This document shows positions 55,197 to 64,000 of a stretch of DNA of 64,000 nt, in pieces; positions within the stretch are counted from its first letter, which is position 1; the number at the start of each line of letters is the position of its first letter. The notes under the pieces were generated by a model. It ran no database searches, had not been told where the DNA came from, and saw only the letters and a program-made list of their open reading frames with translations. The DNA is from Akanthomyces muscarius. Its lineage: Eukaryota > Ascomycota > Sordariomycetes > Hypocreales > Cordycipitaceae. The DNA lies in the NCBI RefSeq assembly GCF_028009165.1, contig NC_079246.1, forward strand, positions 3,100,001 through 3,164,000. Direction: 5' to 3'. The translations under genes were made by a program, and so were the position numbers.

Positions 55197-56173
55197 TGCT
55201 TGCCCACCGCCCTCCCAAGATTTCTGCGCACCGAGGACCATGCGCCAGACTGTACCACTTTACGAATCAGTATACACTCGGATAATAACTCTGAAAGGCC
55301 AATCAGAGCCGGGGTTGACAGCGTCGCGCACAAACCTGCGCAGCTTGGATACGCGAATCTAAGCAGACGCCACTTACCCAAACACGCGACTACAGGATGA
55401 AAAAGCTACAACTCACCGTGTCCGGTTCCCCTTTGTTATATAGCAAATCTGTCTCTGGCTCTCCATCTCTCTCTAAAACTAATTAGCATATCTGGTCTTT
55501 ACGCAGAAAAAGAATGTTCCATTTGCCATCCTTTGATCTTGTGTTTAGCTGCTGTTTTACAACTAACAGGCCGCGGTAGGTGAAACCGGCGCCGCCGGAT
55601 ATAGGCAAACAGTGGTTTCCGTCGTGTTCTCTTTCCCTCGTCGTCTGCTGTTTTTATCCATCATTTGACATGTTTTCTTGGCTTTGCTGTGAACATGTTC
55701 CCATAACCACCGGCCTGTCTTTGGGTTAGGGTGGCACATTTTCCTGCTCGACAGTTGCGTCGACTAGCAATTTACAACATCACCCAGCCTAAAAAAGAAC
55801 CGCCTAAAAGTGCAAAGCCTGGAAACACCGAGCCTGGAAATTGGCACTTTCTCCGGACGCATTAGCAATCGGGTAGCCATGGTGTCAATCATGTCCCCAA
55901 TGTCAAGATATTCAGCGATAGTACTCAGCCGTGCTCAGCCCCAGCATAATACGGTCACGACAGCTGTCACATTTTCGTCAATGCTCCTGGTCTACAAATT
56001 TTACTAAACAGGACAGAAATTGATATAGCAAACTGAGTATTAATGATACACGTAATCTTGTCAGTAGGCGTAGATGGGACTTCCCACCATACCTAATCGC
56101 AGCTAAAACACTACTTTGTAGTATACAATCCAACAAAGCTCCTCCTCCATTTCCAATCTGTTGAGCCCTCCAA
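55197..56173. other. Intergenic region between convergent genes
   Basis: Nearly 1 kb between the stops of rho2 and the mL40 gene, including both 3' UTRs. No gene, RNA or repeat recognised. Confidence 0.4.
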
Positions 56174-56770
56174 TTACCGCTTCCACTCGTGGTTCCACGC
56201 CTCGGCCGCTGGCGTCTCCGTCTGCATACGCGCATACTCAATCGGAATCGCGTCGCCGTTCCACACGCCCTTCTTCTCCATGGCCACGCGGTACAGGTAC
56301 CCCTCGCCGCGCTCGCCCGGGCCCGTGGCCGTCCGCAGCGCCTCGCACGCGTTCCACATGCCCGCCTGCATGCGGCTGCGCTCCTTGTGCTGCGCCTCGT
56401 GCTGCTGGCGGCGAAACAGCTGCCACGCGCGGTGGATGGTCCAGTGGCGCAGGTGTCGCTGGCGGGCCATGCGCAGCGGGGGCGGCGCGGGTGAAAACAT
56501 GTTTTGCTTGAGCGTGCGCACCTTTTTCGCGCTCTCCGTCAGGCCCGTCGACCGGCCCTTGGCCTTGCGCTTCGGCGTCGAGGGCTTGAACTTGCCCGCC
56601 GCGCCGCCCTTTTTCATCATTTGCGGTGTCGCCTTGCGGGCGAGCGAGGCGGGCGTCGTGGCGAAAGATCGAGCTGTGTTTGAGAGCATGGTGGTCGTTG
56701 TGCGCGGAGTCGATGTCGGCAGCAGCGAAAGGCCGCCAAAGAGTCGCGTGATGGAGTGTGTCGAAGTCAT
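56174..56770 (-). CDS. mrpl28: Mitochondrial large-subunit ribosomal protein mL40 (MRPL28)
   Basis: Single exon, 198 residues. The N-terminus (MTSTHSITRLFGG ... MLSNTARSFATTPASLARKA) is rich in Ser, Thr and Arg and lacks acids, as in a mitochondrial presequence. The core (RMARQRHLRHWTIHRAWQLF, RGEGYLYRVAMEKKGVW, PIEYARMQTETP, AWNHEWKR) is characteristic of fungal mL40/MRPL28 of the 54S subunit. A second Met at residue 28 could also start the protein and would shorten the presequence. Confidence 0.92.
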   Translation of the reverse strand: MTSTHSITRLFGGLSLLPTSTPRTTTTMLSNTARSFATTPASLARKATPQMMKKGGAAGKFKPSTPKRKAKGRSTGLTESAKKVRTLKQNMFSPAPPPLRMARQRHLRHWTIHRAWQLFRRQQHEAQHKERSRMQAGMWNACEALRTATGPGERGEGYLYRVAMEKKGVWNGDAIPIEYARMQTETPAAEAWNHEWKR

Positions 56771-56800
56771 GGTGGAGCAATTGTCTAAGGAACAAGAACC

Positions 56801-59107
56801 TCACTGTGTTGAAGTATCGCTATCTTCGGCCTCAAGCTTTTCCCTGGCCTTATTTTCCCGTGCTATGGTTTTATCGTTCTTTCTCCCCGGCGGTCTTCCA
56901 CGTGGACGCTTAGGCTTAGCGCAGTCGTTTTGCGATAGTAGCGGATCGAAGCGCAGCACTTTGGGGTCGATGGTCTCCGGATACTCAGCGTCTGGGTCAC
57001 TCTCAAAAAGTCCGTTGGCGCAGACCAACGATTTAAAAGTTCGGTTGCGAGGCTGTGTTACTTGAGCAGCGACTTGGGCGCAGGCCAACGATGCAAAAAG
57101 TCGGTTGCGAGGCCGTGTTTCTAGAGTAGCGTCTCGGGCGCGGCTCAGCGATGCAAAGGGCCAGCTGCAAGGCTGTGTTTCTGGAGCAGCGTCTTGAGTG
57201 CAGGCCGACGGTTTAAAAAGCCGTGTGCGAGGCTGTGTTTCTTGAGCAACGTCTTGGTCGCGGTCCAACGGTCGCTTGCGAGACTGCGCTTGTCGAACAG
57301 CGTTTTCGACGAGGGACGAGTGTTGGAGGTCTTTTTCCCAATCCTGATTGATAGAACGTAAAACAGCGCAGTCCTTTTGTACTTTTTCGGCAAGATCAGG
57401 ATCGGCAGTCGTATTGTACTGCCGCCGTGGATGGTTCGGGTCGATGGTGAAGCTCTCCTGGGCAAAGTGGTGGTGCAGCTCCTGCGAAATTGAGTTAGTC
57501 AGATGCCGGAAAAAAATGTGGCCGCCCACCGAGCGCCGGCTCACCACTCGACCACTTACCAAGATGTTATCAGCACGAATTCTCGCATCCTGGAAAACAA
57601 AAAATCTATCCTCTTTGAAGTCGCTCAGCAGGAGATTGAGCCCGGTCTCGGCCTGTCGCATCGCCTCCAAGACCACCATCTCCTCCATTGTCATGTCTGT
57701 GGCTTGGAGAACCATCGCGAACAGCTGGACCAGACCTGGTGCTATCTGGAAAGGCATCATGGCCATCAGATCCGCAAACTCGGTCATGACTAGGCTCTCG
57801 CGGAACACGTTGCGAAGATCTTCTGGAAACGGCTGATTCTTGGGGAAATGAAGATCCCAGTACCAACTAATGAGGCGGAGATCTGATGGAGTAATCTCGT
57901 TCATGCGAGGACCTATGTTGGCTACCGAGTCCGGGTTGCCAGCGCTGGCAGGCCATTCGACAAAGGTCAACGTGGCAACGATGATGTGAAGCACGCGTCG
58001 GTGTATTTCCTTGAGGCGGGCCATGTGCTCCTTCAGGTGGCGTGGGACAAAGCCGCAGTATGTAAAGTTCTTTCGATCTCGTTCCGGCCTATGCTCAAGC
58101 ACCCTGGTCTCGAGATCGTGACGTCTCTTGTCGCCAAAGCGAACAAAGTTCCACTGTCCGCTCCGGGCGTCCGAAAGTAGCCGAGAGTATTCTTGCTTTT
58201 CTATCTTCAGCTCAGCGTCATTCCACTCATTCCACTCCCTCCACTGTTCTTTCTGAACGTCCAAAAGTTGCTGAAAGTATTGCTGCTGTCGCGGCCCCAA
58301 GCTCCCGGATTCTTGCTGCACCAGGTCTGAGATTTCGAATGTGTTTTCGGATTGCCGCGGGTTTTCGAAACGAAAAATGTACGACCCCGGGCTGTATCCG
58401 CAGTAGTAACTCATGGCGGAGATCCGTGTCTTGACTTTGACCAAGACCGGTGCCATTGAGAGACCCTCACGTATGTCTATATTCCAACTGGGGTTCCATA
58501 CGTATTCCTTGAAGCCTTTTGCAAAACAGCCCAGCTCCTCAATTCTTTTACAAGCTGCTTCGTCTTGATCTGCGTCCCGCCTGTTTCTGACTTTGCGATC
58601 CGTTTTGACGAGGCGATTGAGAGCCCTTGAGTATTTTTTGCAAAGGTCCATGGCGTCAGGTAGCGCCCGTACCGCTTGCAAGTGCTTCTCTCTCTCACGG
58701 AAGACTTTCATCATGTAAGTAAAGTCGCGTTCTCGGTGCAAGGTTTCGTTTTCCTTTGTCGTTAGGTCTTCGACAATGGCGCTGTATCGATCGTCCTGGG
58801 TGGTCTGATTGACGAAAAACACTTTTTCAAGATTGTGTAACTTAATCCAATCTCTAAATGAGGCAGGCTGTGGGTAAAAACTGCAAAAGTGGTCAAGAGC
58901 TTGTTTCATGAAGGTGCTGACGGCGTGCTTTAGATTTTCTGGAACCATATGCCGTGCATCGTGCCATGCACGGATCAAACCCTCTTGGTCAAGTATCATG
59001 CGGCCATCTTGTTTCTTTTCGAACATGGCACGTTGAAAGATCTGAATTACTGGTTGACTCCAATCATCCAGATTTACCGGTCGAGTCCAAGGGAGCAGCT
59101 CAGCCAT
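56801..59107 (-). CDS. AT-hook hypothetical protein with in-frame minisatellite
   Basis: An open frame of 768 residues, but 57482-57559 is almost surely a 78-nt intron (GTAAGT ... CTGACTAAC ... GCAG) in a multiple of three. Spliced exons 59107-57560 and 57481-56801 give 742 residues. Residues 1-480 are mixed helical and hydrophobic with no domain recognised. A stretch of about four 20-residue repeats (ETQPRxRLFxSLxCAQ-like) follows, then an AT-hook (KRPRGRPPGRKN) that binds the minor groove of AT-rich DNA, so the protein is probably nuclear. The C-terminus is charged. It is only 30 bp from the mL40 gene on the same strand; the two may share control or interfere. Function unknown. Confidence 0.78.
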   Translation of the reverse strand: MAELLPWTRPVNLDDWSQPVIQIFQRAMFEKKQDGRMILDQEGLIRAWHDARHMVPENLKHAVSTFMKQALDHFCSFYPQPASFRDWIKLHNLEKVFFVNQTTQDDRYSAIVEDLTTKENETLHRERDFTYMMKVFREREKHLQAVRALPDAMDLCKKYSRALNRLVKTDRKVRNRRDADQDEAACKRIEELGCFAKGFKEYVWNPSWNIDIREGLSMAPVLVKVKTRISAMSYYCGYSPGSYIFRFENPRQSENTFEISDLVQQESGSLGPRQQQYFQQLLDVQKEQWREWNEWNDAELKIEKQEYSRLLSDARSGQWNFVRFGDKRRHDLETRVLEHRPERDRKNFTYCGFVPRHLKEHMARLKEIHRRVLHIIVATLTFVEWPASAGNPDSVANIGPRMNEITPSDLRLISWYWDLHFPKNQPFPEDLRNVFRESLVMTEFADLMAMMPFQIAPGLVQLFAMVLQATDMTMEEMVVLEAMRQAETGLNLLLSDFKEDRFFVFQDARIRADNILVSGRVVSRRSVGGHIFFRHLTNSISQELHHHFAQESFTIDPNHPRRQYNTTADPDLAEKVQKDCAVLRSINQDWEKDLQHSSLVENAVRQAQSRKRPLDRDQDVAQETQPRTRLFKPSACTQDAAPETQPCSWPFASLSRARDATLETRPRNRLFASLACAQVAAQVTQPRNRTFKSLVCANGLFESDPDAEYPETIDPKVLRFDPLLSQNDCAKPKRPRGRPPGRKNDKTIARENKAREKLEAEDSDTSTQ
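57001..57272 (-). repeat. 60-bp minisatellite inside the AT-hook gene
   Basis: About four and a half copies of a 60-bp unit (marker GGCTGTGTTTCT) with a constant period from 57001 to about 57272; copies differ at about 10-20 percent of positions. The period is a multiple of three, so copy-number changes keep the frame of the gene. Confidence 0.85.
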
Positions 59108-59559
59108 TTTGACCGAAAAACTTGAACCTAATTGCCAAGACGTGATCAGGAGATTTAAAAAATAAGGTGTGCAAATGCCTGCGTAGTGTTGTTAGTCAAA
59201 AGGGAAAACCAAAAATTGGTTTCTTAACTTGATACCGCCGGAGGCTGTGTTGTCGATGCAAAGCAGCGTCGACGTTTCCGGCAGGCTTTTTTCTGGGTTG
59301 GCACATTTATAGCCATCCGACGACACCATGAACGATGCGCGGGATGTCAAATTAAGCTTATGTGGCGGCTTTTAAACAAGTCAGCCACCAAATGCCAGAA
59401 AGTAACTTTCGAATGGATGCGTCACTCAGACGAAGCGAGGAAGCGATAGAAGCAAAGGGATATACATAATACTGCTTCGATGCCGTGATTAAAACTGGAT
59501 GAAATCCGAAGCATTACCAAAACAAACTTTTAAGCACTTCTCAAACCCACAACCACGCA
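59108..59559. other. Divergent intergenic region
   Basis: About 450 bp holding the promoters of the AT-hook gene and the small acidic gene. No site recognised. Confidence 0.4.
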
Positions 59560-59985
59560 ATGACTCTCGCGACTTCCCCATCTGTTAACACGGACAGCCC
59601 CCCATCACATAAGGCGGCAGGACCTTGGACACACTGGCCAATGCGTCAGAAACTCCAGGCTTTGATTGATGAACGCAAGAAAAAGCAGGGCTCGTCGACT
59701 CCTAGGAAGCACTTTCGTTTCAAGACTGCTCCGGCCATGGACTGGCAGGAAGAGTCTCCGATGGCCATCGTGACCTCGGCAGCGGAAGGAGCACACGACT
59801 CCGCCGCCACCAACGAGACAAACACTGACTCAGAGATGACGGACAGTTCGACTGAAACTGCGCTCTCTTGCAGCAAAGATACCGGTGACCTCGAGGGTAT
59901 GGACTGGGAGCCTTCCTCCTGCATTGACCAATCCAGCGACACACTTGTTCACAGCACAGACGAAGATTCAGACATGTCTGGCTGA
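59560..59985 (+). CDS. Small acidic hypothetical protein
   Basis: Single exon, 141 residues. The N-terminal third is basic (RQKLQALIDERKKKQ, RKHFRFKT) and the rest is acidic and Ser/Thr-rich (EMTDSSTETAL, GMDWEPSS, DEDSDMSG). No signal peptide, helix or domain recognised. A GMDWEP/AMDWQE motif pair, each with Met-Asp-Trp, suggests a short conserved motif. The biased composition on one open frame with an ATG and flanking AT-rich DNA supports a gene, but not strongly. Confidence 0.5.
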   Translation: MTLATSPSVNTDSPPSHKAAGPWTHWPMRQKLQALIDERKKKQGSSTPRKHFRFKTAPAMDWQEESPMAIVTSAAEGAHDSAATNETNTDSEMTDSSTETALSCSKDTGDLEGMDWEPSSCIDQSSDTLVHSTDEDSDMSG

Positions 59986-60366
59986 TCCATGGATACAAAC
60001 AACGACATGGCAGGACAGCTCTAGTATCTGCAAAAGTATGTATACCCAACAGAAGGACTACACAACAGCGGCCTAACTGGATGAAGAGATGGTTCGTTCA
60101 ATCTGCATGTGTACTCTAGAAATAGCGGACAATTCTTTAACCTGCATGTTTTTCTCATTTTCCTCGTTCTGCATCCCTGATAAAGAATGGTAAATGGTTC
60201 TTTCAATTTCGACTTTTTTCTGCTTTCACATTCTCATTATCTCGGTTATTATGTTCATTCACACTGGTCAGTCAATGCGCACATTGGCTGCAACAGTCGA
60301 CCTTGGATGAGGGACAAGAATTCTTGCCACAACACATTCGTAGTTTCGGCGCATTAGTCACCGCTC
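59986..60366. other. Intergenic region between convergent genes
   Basis: About 380 bp, AT-rich, no gene or repeat recognised. Confidence 0.4.
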
Positions 60367-62684
60367 TCAATAGTGCCCCTTGATTGGATTTAGATCCCTA
60401 AATTCACCGCGCAGCGACTCGATGCCATCCCTCCTTACATCCTCCACTAGCTTGACCACCTCTGGCGCAATGATATTCTCGTCGAATCCAAAATACTTGT
60501 ACGCATCTTCCCCCGGCAGACTCTTGCCAAACGACGCCATGGAAAACCCTGCATCCGCATATCGCTCCCACCCGTTCACGGCGTAGGCTTCGATAATCAC
60601 ACGAGGGGCGTGGCCACGATACTTTAGCACCTGGCGTTTATACTCGAGTGGCTGGGCATCAAAGAGGCGTTGGCAGGGAAACGACACCACGCGGGCGCGG
60701 ATACCGAATTTTTCTCGCAGCACTGTGCGAGTTCGGACGGCAAAGCACATTTCTGCCCCCACGCCGAGAAGCGTCACGTCGGCGCCGGGCTCCTCGATGA
60801 ACACGTAGGCACCCTTTTGCACGCCCTCCCGGTCAGAGTGCTCCGGATACTGGGGCAGTTTCTGGCGGGAGAGCGAGAGGAGAGTGGGTGTGTTTGTGGC
60901 CGCGAGTGCCGCAGTAAAGGCACCGGCCGTCTCTTCGGTATCGCAGGGGCGGATGTAGAGGATGTTGGGCATGGCGCGGTACAGCTGGGCCAGCTCAATA
61001 GGCTGGTGCGTTGGGCCATCTTCGCCAGTGCCGATGGAGTCGTGCGTTGCAATGTGGATGGCCTGCAAGCCTTGGAGGGCTCCCATGCGCACGGCGGGGG
61101 CGGCATACTATCAATTATTAGCCAAAGTAAAGAACGCAGTGTGAAGTGGCAACACACGATGTAAAACATGAAGAAGCTAGATGTCACAGGGAGAAATGTG
61201 CCTTTGTTAAAGGCGGCGATACCATTCGCGATCGCGGCCATGGCATGCTCGCGGACACCGTAATGGATGTAGCGACCCGAGTAATTGCCATTTATACCGC
61301 ACTCGGTCTTCAATTCAGGCTATTGCTGTCAGTGTTTGATGGTTGATCGGGACTGGATGCTCTCACATGCTGAAAATCAACCTTGTCTTTCCAAATCATG
61401 GCCACAGACGGCGACAAGTCGGCAGTGCCCACCATGAAATTGTTTAGGTTCGCTGCGAGTGGATTGCAGATCAAGCCAGCCGACTGCCGGGAGGCAGCCG
61501 GGTCTGAAGAAAAAACTTCTCTGCCGGGAATCATTCTTTTCCAGTCGTTTGGGAATGTTCCGTCCATGCGCAGCTTCAGCTCGGTGTACAGTTGTGGGTG
61601 CTGGTTGCGGTAGGTTTCGAGAAGAGAACTCCAAGCCTCCACCAAAGCGTCGCCACGAAATCTTATATCCGTAAAATAGGAATAGACCTCGTCATGGACG
61701 ACAAAGTGCTCATCTGGACTCATGCCAAAGGCCTGCTTGATGCTGCGCACATCGTCGCTGCCGTAAGCAGCACCGTGTGCTTTGGCGTCGCCCGCAACCT
61801 TGCTGCCAAGACCAATGACGGTACGAATGTTGATGAAAGTCGGCCTATCAGGTGACTCTTTGGCTTTGAGCAGCGCTTCCACGATACCCTCGACATCGTA
61901 GCAGCCGTCTGCAACCTCCAGGACATCCCAGCCGCAGGCGCGCATTTTGGCATTGACGTCTTCGGTGTTGCACAGATCGACGCTGCCATCGCATGTGATT
62001 TGGTTATTGTCATAGATGACGATAAGATTATTGAGTTTCCAGTGTCCAGCTGCCTGGAACGCCTCGAGAGCGACACCCTCCTGCAGACAGGCATCACCAA
62101 TCATGCACCACGTGGTGTTGTTGACGAGCTCGTAGCCGGGGCGGTTATACGTAGCTGCGAGGTTCTTGGTGGCCATGGCCAGACCGACGGCGTTGGCAAC
62201 ACCTTGACCAAGAGGACCAGTCGTGACTTCGATGCCCTCGATTTCAATCTCCGGATGGCCAGGACAAAGGGAGTCGGAGCGCGCCGAGTGATACGACTTG
62301 AGTTGTTCAAAGGTCATGTCCTTGTAGCCAGCCAGATGCAGAAACGTGTACTGAAACAGGCAGGTGTGTCCGTTTGAGAGCACAAATCGATCGCGGTTAA
62401 AATAGTTCGGGTTATTCGGCGAGTATTTCATGACATATTTCCACAGAGCGATGCCAATCGCGGCCATGCCCATGGCGCTTCTGTCTAGGGTATTAGTTGG
62501 CGATGCTGGGCCGGACAGCGGCGGCAACTCACCCTGGATGTCCGCCATTGAACTGCTGGCAGAGGTCTGCAATCAAGCACCTGAACTGATTCAAGACGAG
62601 GCTGGCTTTTCGGCGGTCGTCCTTTTTAAAGGTGACGACAACGTCTGTGCCCTGTGGTTGCTTGCCAACGGCGCCGGGCGACAT
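60367..62684 (-). CDS. Transketolase-family enzyme, dihydroxyacetone-synthase-like
   Basis: Exons 62684-62533, 62480-61367, 61319-61158 and 61107-60367 give 722 residues. The pyrophosphate domain has GGHPGS, SNGHTCLFQY, TTGPLGQGVANAVG and the thiamine motif GDACLQEGV...YDNN; the pyrimidine domain has YGVREHAMAAIANG and HDSIGTGEDGPTHQPIE; the C-domain ends FRDLNPIKGHY. Transketolases move two-carbon units between sugars; the dihydroxyacetone-synthase branch uses formaldehyde and works in peroxisomes. No C-terminal peroxisome signal (SKL-like) is present. I cannot separate the two activities from sequence alone; several features lean to the synthase branch. The acceptor in intron 1 must be the second AG (GACAG), as the first breaks the frame. 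Confidence 0.88.
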
Positions 62685-63001
62685 GGCTTTGTAAATTGTG
62701 AAATTTTGTAAATTGATAACAAGACAGACGAGATGAGCCTCAGTATCGTGTAGAGAATTCTATGGCCCGACACAGAAAACAGGATAAGAGCTGCTTTTCT
62801 ACGGCCAGGAGCTGGAGCCGGTGGTCCTCGGGCGCATAGAGATGCCCTGGTGCCGAAACGGGAAATTCTGGCTAGAGCCGCGACCGGTCGCCGCCACGCA
62901 CTAACTAACAGACCCAGGACGGGCGGAATGCCGAAGATGGCGAGTAAATCAGGTACATTATATCCACCTGGTATACCAACGGGAATAAGGGCAGTTTTTG
63001 T
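62685..63001. other. Upstream region of the transketolase-like gene
   Basis: About 320 bp, holding the promoter. No gene recognised. Confidence 0.35.
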
Positions 63002-63642
63002 ATGTTAGACCCTTCGCTTGTGAGGCAGGCGTCTAAGTCGACTGCTTGGCAGATCCAAGGCTCAATCAGAACGCAAGCCCTGAACACTATGGACGAGGCT
63101 GGCAACACTTGGGTACATGTTCCCGCCACTTACGGTCATGCAACTATCGTCAAGCTTGTTTTAGAGCAAAATCACTTCCACATAGATCAGCAAAGACTGG
63201 ATGGTTTGACGCCTCTTATGCGCTACTAAGGGATACCACAGAGTCGCTATTAATGCGCTGCTGGCAGCTGGCGCTAATGTCAATATTACTACTTCGCACG
63301 GCTGGTCGACTCTTTGCACGTTGATGAAGCATGGAGCAGAAGCCACAGCTGTTACCTCGGATGGCTCCACGCCACTACACTGTGCATGCCAGAGAAGATT
63401 CAGCACTGATCAGGCCGTTACTGTTCAAGTACTACTAAACAGTAGCGCCGGCATTGGTGCGACGATGCATAATGTCCAGACTCCATCACACGTGGCTTGC
63501 AAAAACATGTCGTAGGGATTAGTGCAACTGCTGCTGGCCACCGGAGAGGCAAATGTGAATCTGAGGGATAACGCTGGGAAGACAGCGTTGAGCGAGGCCG
63601 CCGATGCATCAGAGTCACTGCGCGTTGTGCTACAGGACTGAG
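63002..63642 (+). pseudogene. Broken ankyrin-repeat gene
   Basis: Several ankyrin-like units (AGNTWVHVPATYGHATIVKLVL, LLAAGANVNITTSHG, DGSTPLHCACQ, QLLLATGEANVNLRDNAGKTAL) follow one another, but a stop at about 63228 and a frame change follow the first, and an in-frame TAG (63513-63515) precedes the last. No start giving a full protein or splice sites that repair both breaks was found. It is most likely a pseudogene or the remnant of a larger ankyrin protein. Confidence 0.7.
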
Positions 63643-63910
63643 GCGCAGTAGAGTAGCCATGCATTCTAAGAGAATACATTATCCGGAGATTGCTGATGCC
63701 CAAGTTGCATATCGAGCTCGGGGTCTATCAAGCGACGAGACGGGACCTGGAGTGTCTTGTAACGATAACTTATCTACTAAATCACATTAGGTCTGCTTCT
63801 TGGAGAGTAATTCAGGTCGAAGTTACAGGGTAGTACATTGAGCAGTATCATAAGCAGTCGGTAAGAGTTGAACTTGACTACGCGGCTAACAATGCATCTT
63901 CGCTCTGTTG

Positions 63911-64000
63911 TTATTGCTTGCCCACAAAGTACTGAACAGCCTCGTCGATAAACTCGCCCACCTCCTTCGGCCGGCTCAGCATGGGCGAGTGGCTCGTCGG
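63911..64000 (-). CDS. C-terminus of an alpha/beta hydrolase, partial
   Basis: The last 29 codons of a gene that continues beyond the right edge. SHSPMLSRPKEVGEFIDEA is the typical end of an alpha/beta hydrolase, where the His is the catalytic base, followed by the last helix. Substrate unknown; the rest of the gene is outside the window. Confidence 0.6.
   Translation of the reverse strand, partial: PTSHSPMLSRPKEVGEFIDEAVQYFVGKQ

Overview
The window reads as nuclear DNA of a filamentous ascomycete, most likely Sordariomycetes and probably Hypocreales. Genes are compact and carry short introns (about 46-150 nt) with GT-AG borders and a CTAAC/CTGAC-type branch site. Recognisable proteins (Nst1, Rho2, Tma20, Sgt2, Vps35, Dap1, mL40) are of fungal type. 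The lineage is inferred from gene content, not from a search. I found no convincing tRNA, complete rRNA or CRISPR array.

The left part (1-18 kb) is ordinary core genome: a membrane RING-CH ligase (5' cut by the window edge), the TPR co-chaperone Sgt2, an Hmt1-type vacuolar ABC transporter, the haem protein Dap1, a GNAT acetyltransferase, the retromer core Vps35, a transferrin-receptor-like protein that has lost its metal and catalytic residues, and myo-inositol oxygenase.

The middle (19-38 kb) is accessory. Its centrepiece is a divergent pair: a multi-exon intracellular subtilisin-like protease with a long helical N-terminal region (19451-22296, minus) and a fungal gasdermin (23139-24066, plus). 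This is the arrangement known from Podospora het-Q1/het-Q2, where a protease cuts a pore-forming gasdermin to trigger regulated cell death. Directly downstream is a 12-exon gene joining a helical region and zinc-finger-like region of the type found in fungal death/NLR-associated proteins to a complete Hsp70/HSPA12-like ATPase. A 263-bp MITE-like element lies between gasdermin and Hsp70 gene. Two cutinase paralogues in opposite orientation, a secretory lipase, a decayed gene, a possible 5S rRNA relic and several kilobases of apparently empty sequence complete this region.

The right part (38-63 kb) returns to mostly conserved genes: a GNAT enzyme, an odd stand-alone kinesin motor, a BTB-like hypothetical protein, Tma20, an I78-type protease inhibitor, a Cys-rich single-pass membrane protein, Nst1, Rho2 (with a GC-AG intron and a 6-nt microexon), mitochondrial ribosomal mL40, an AT-hook protein with an in-frame 60-bp minisatellite, a small acidic protein, and a transketolase/dihydroxyacetone-synthase-like enzyme. 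The window ends with a broken ankyrin gene and the C-terminus of an alpha/beta hydrolase.

Exon borders were placed by eye from splice consensus, reading-frame continuity and family expectation. Every multi-exon model given for a recognised gene keeps frame and ends on a natural stop, but none has been checked against transcripts.
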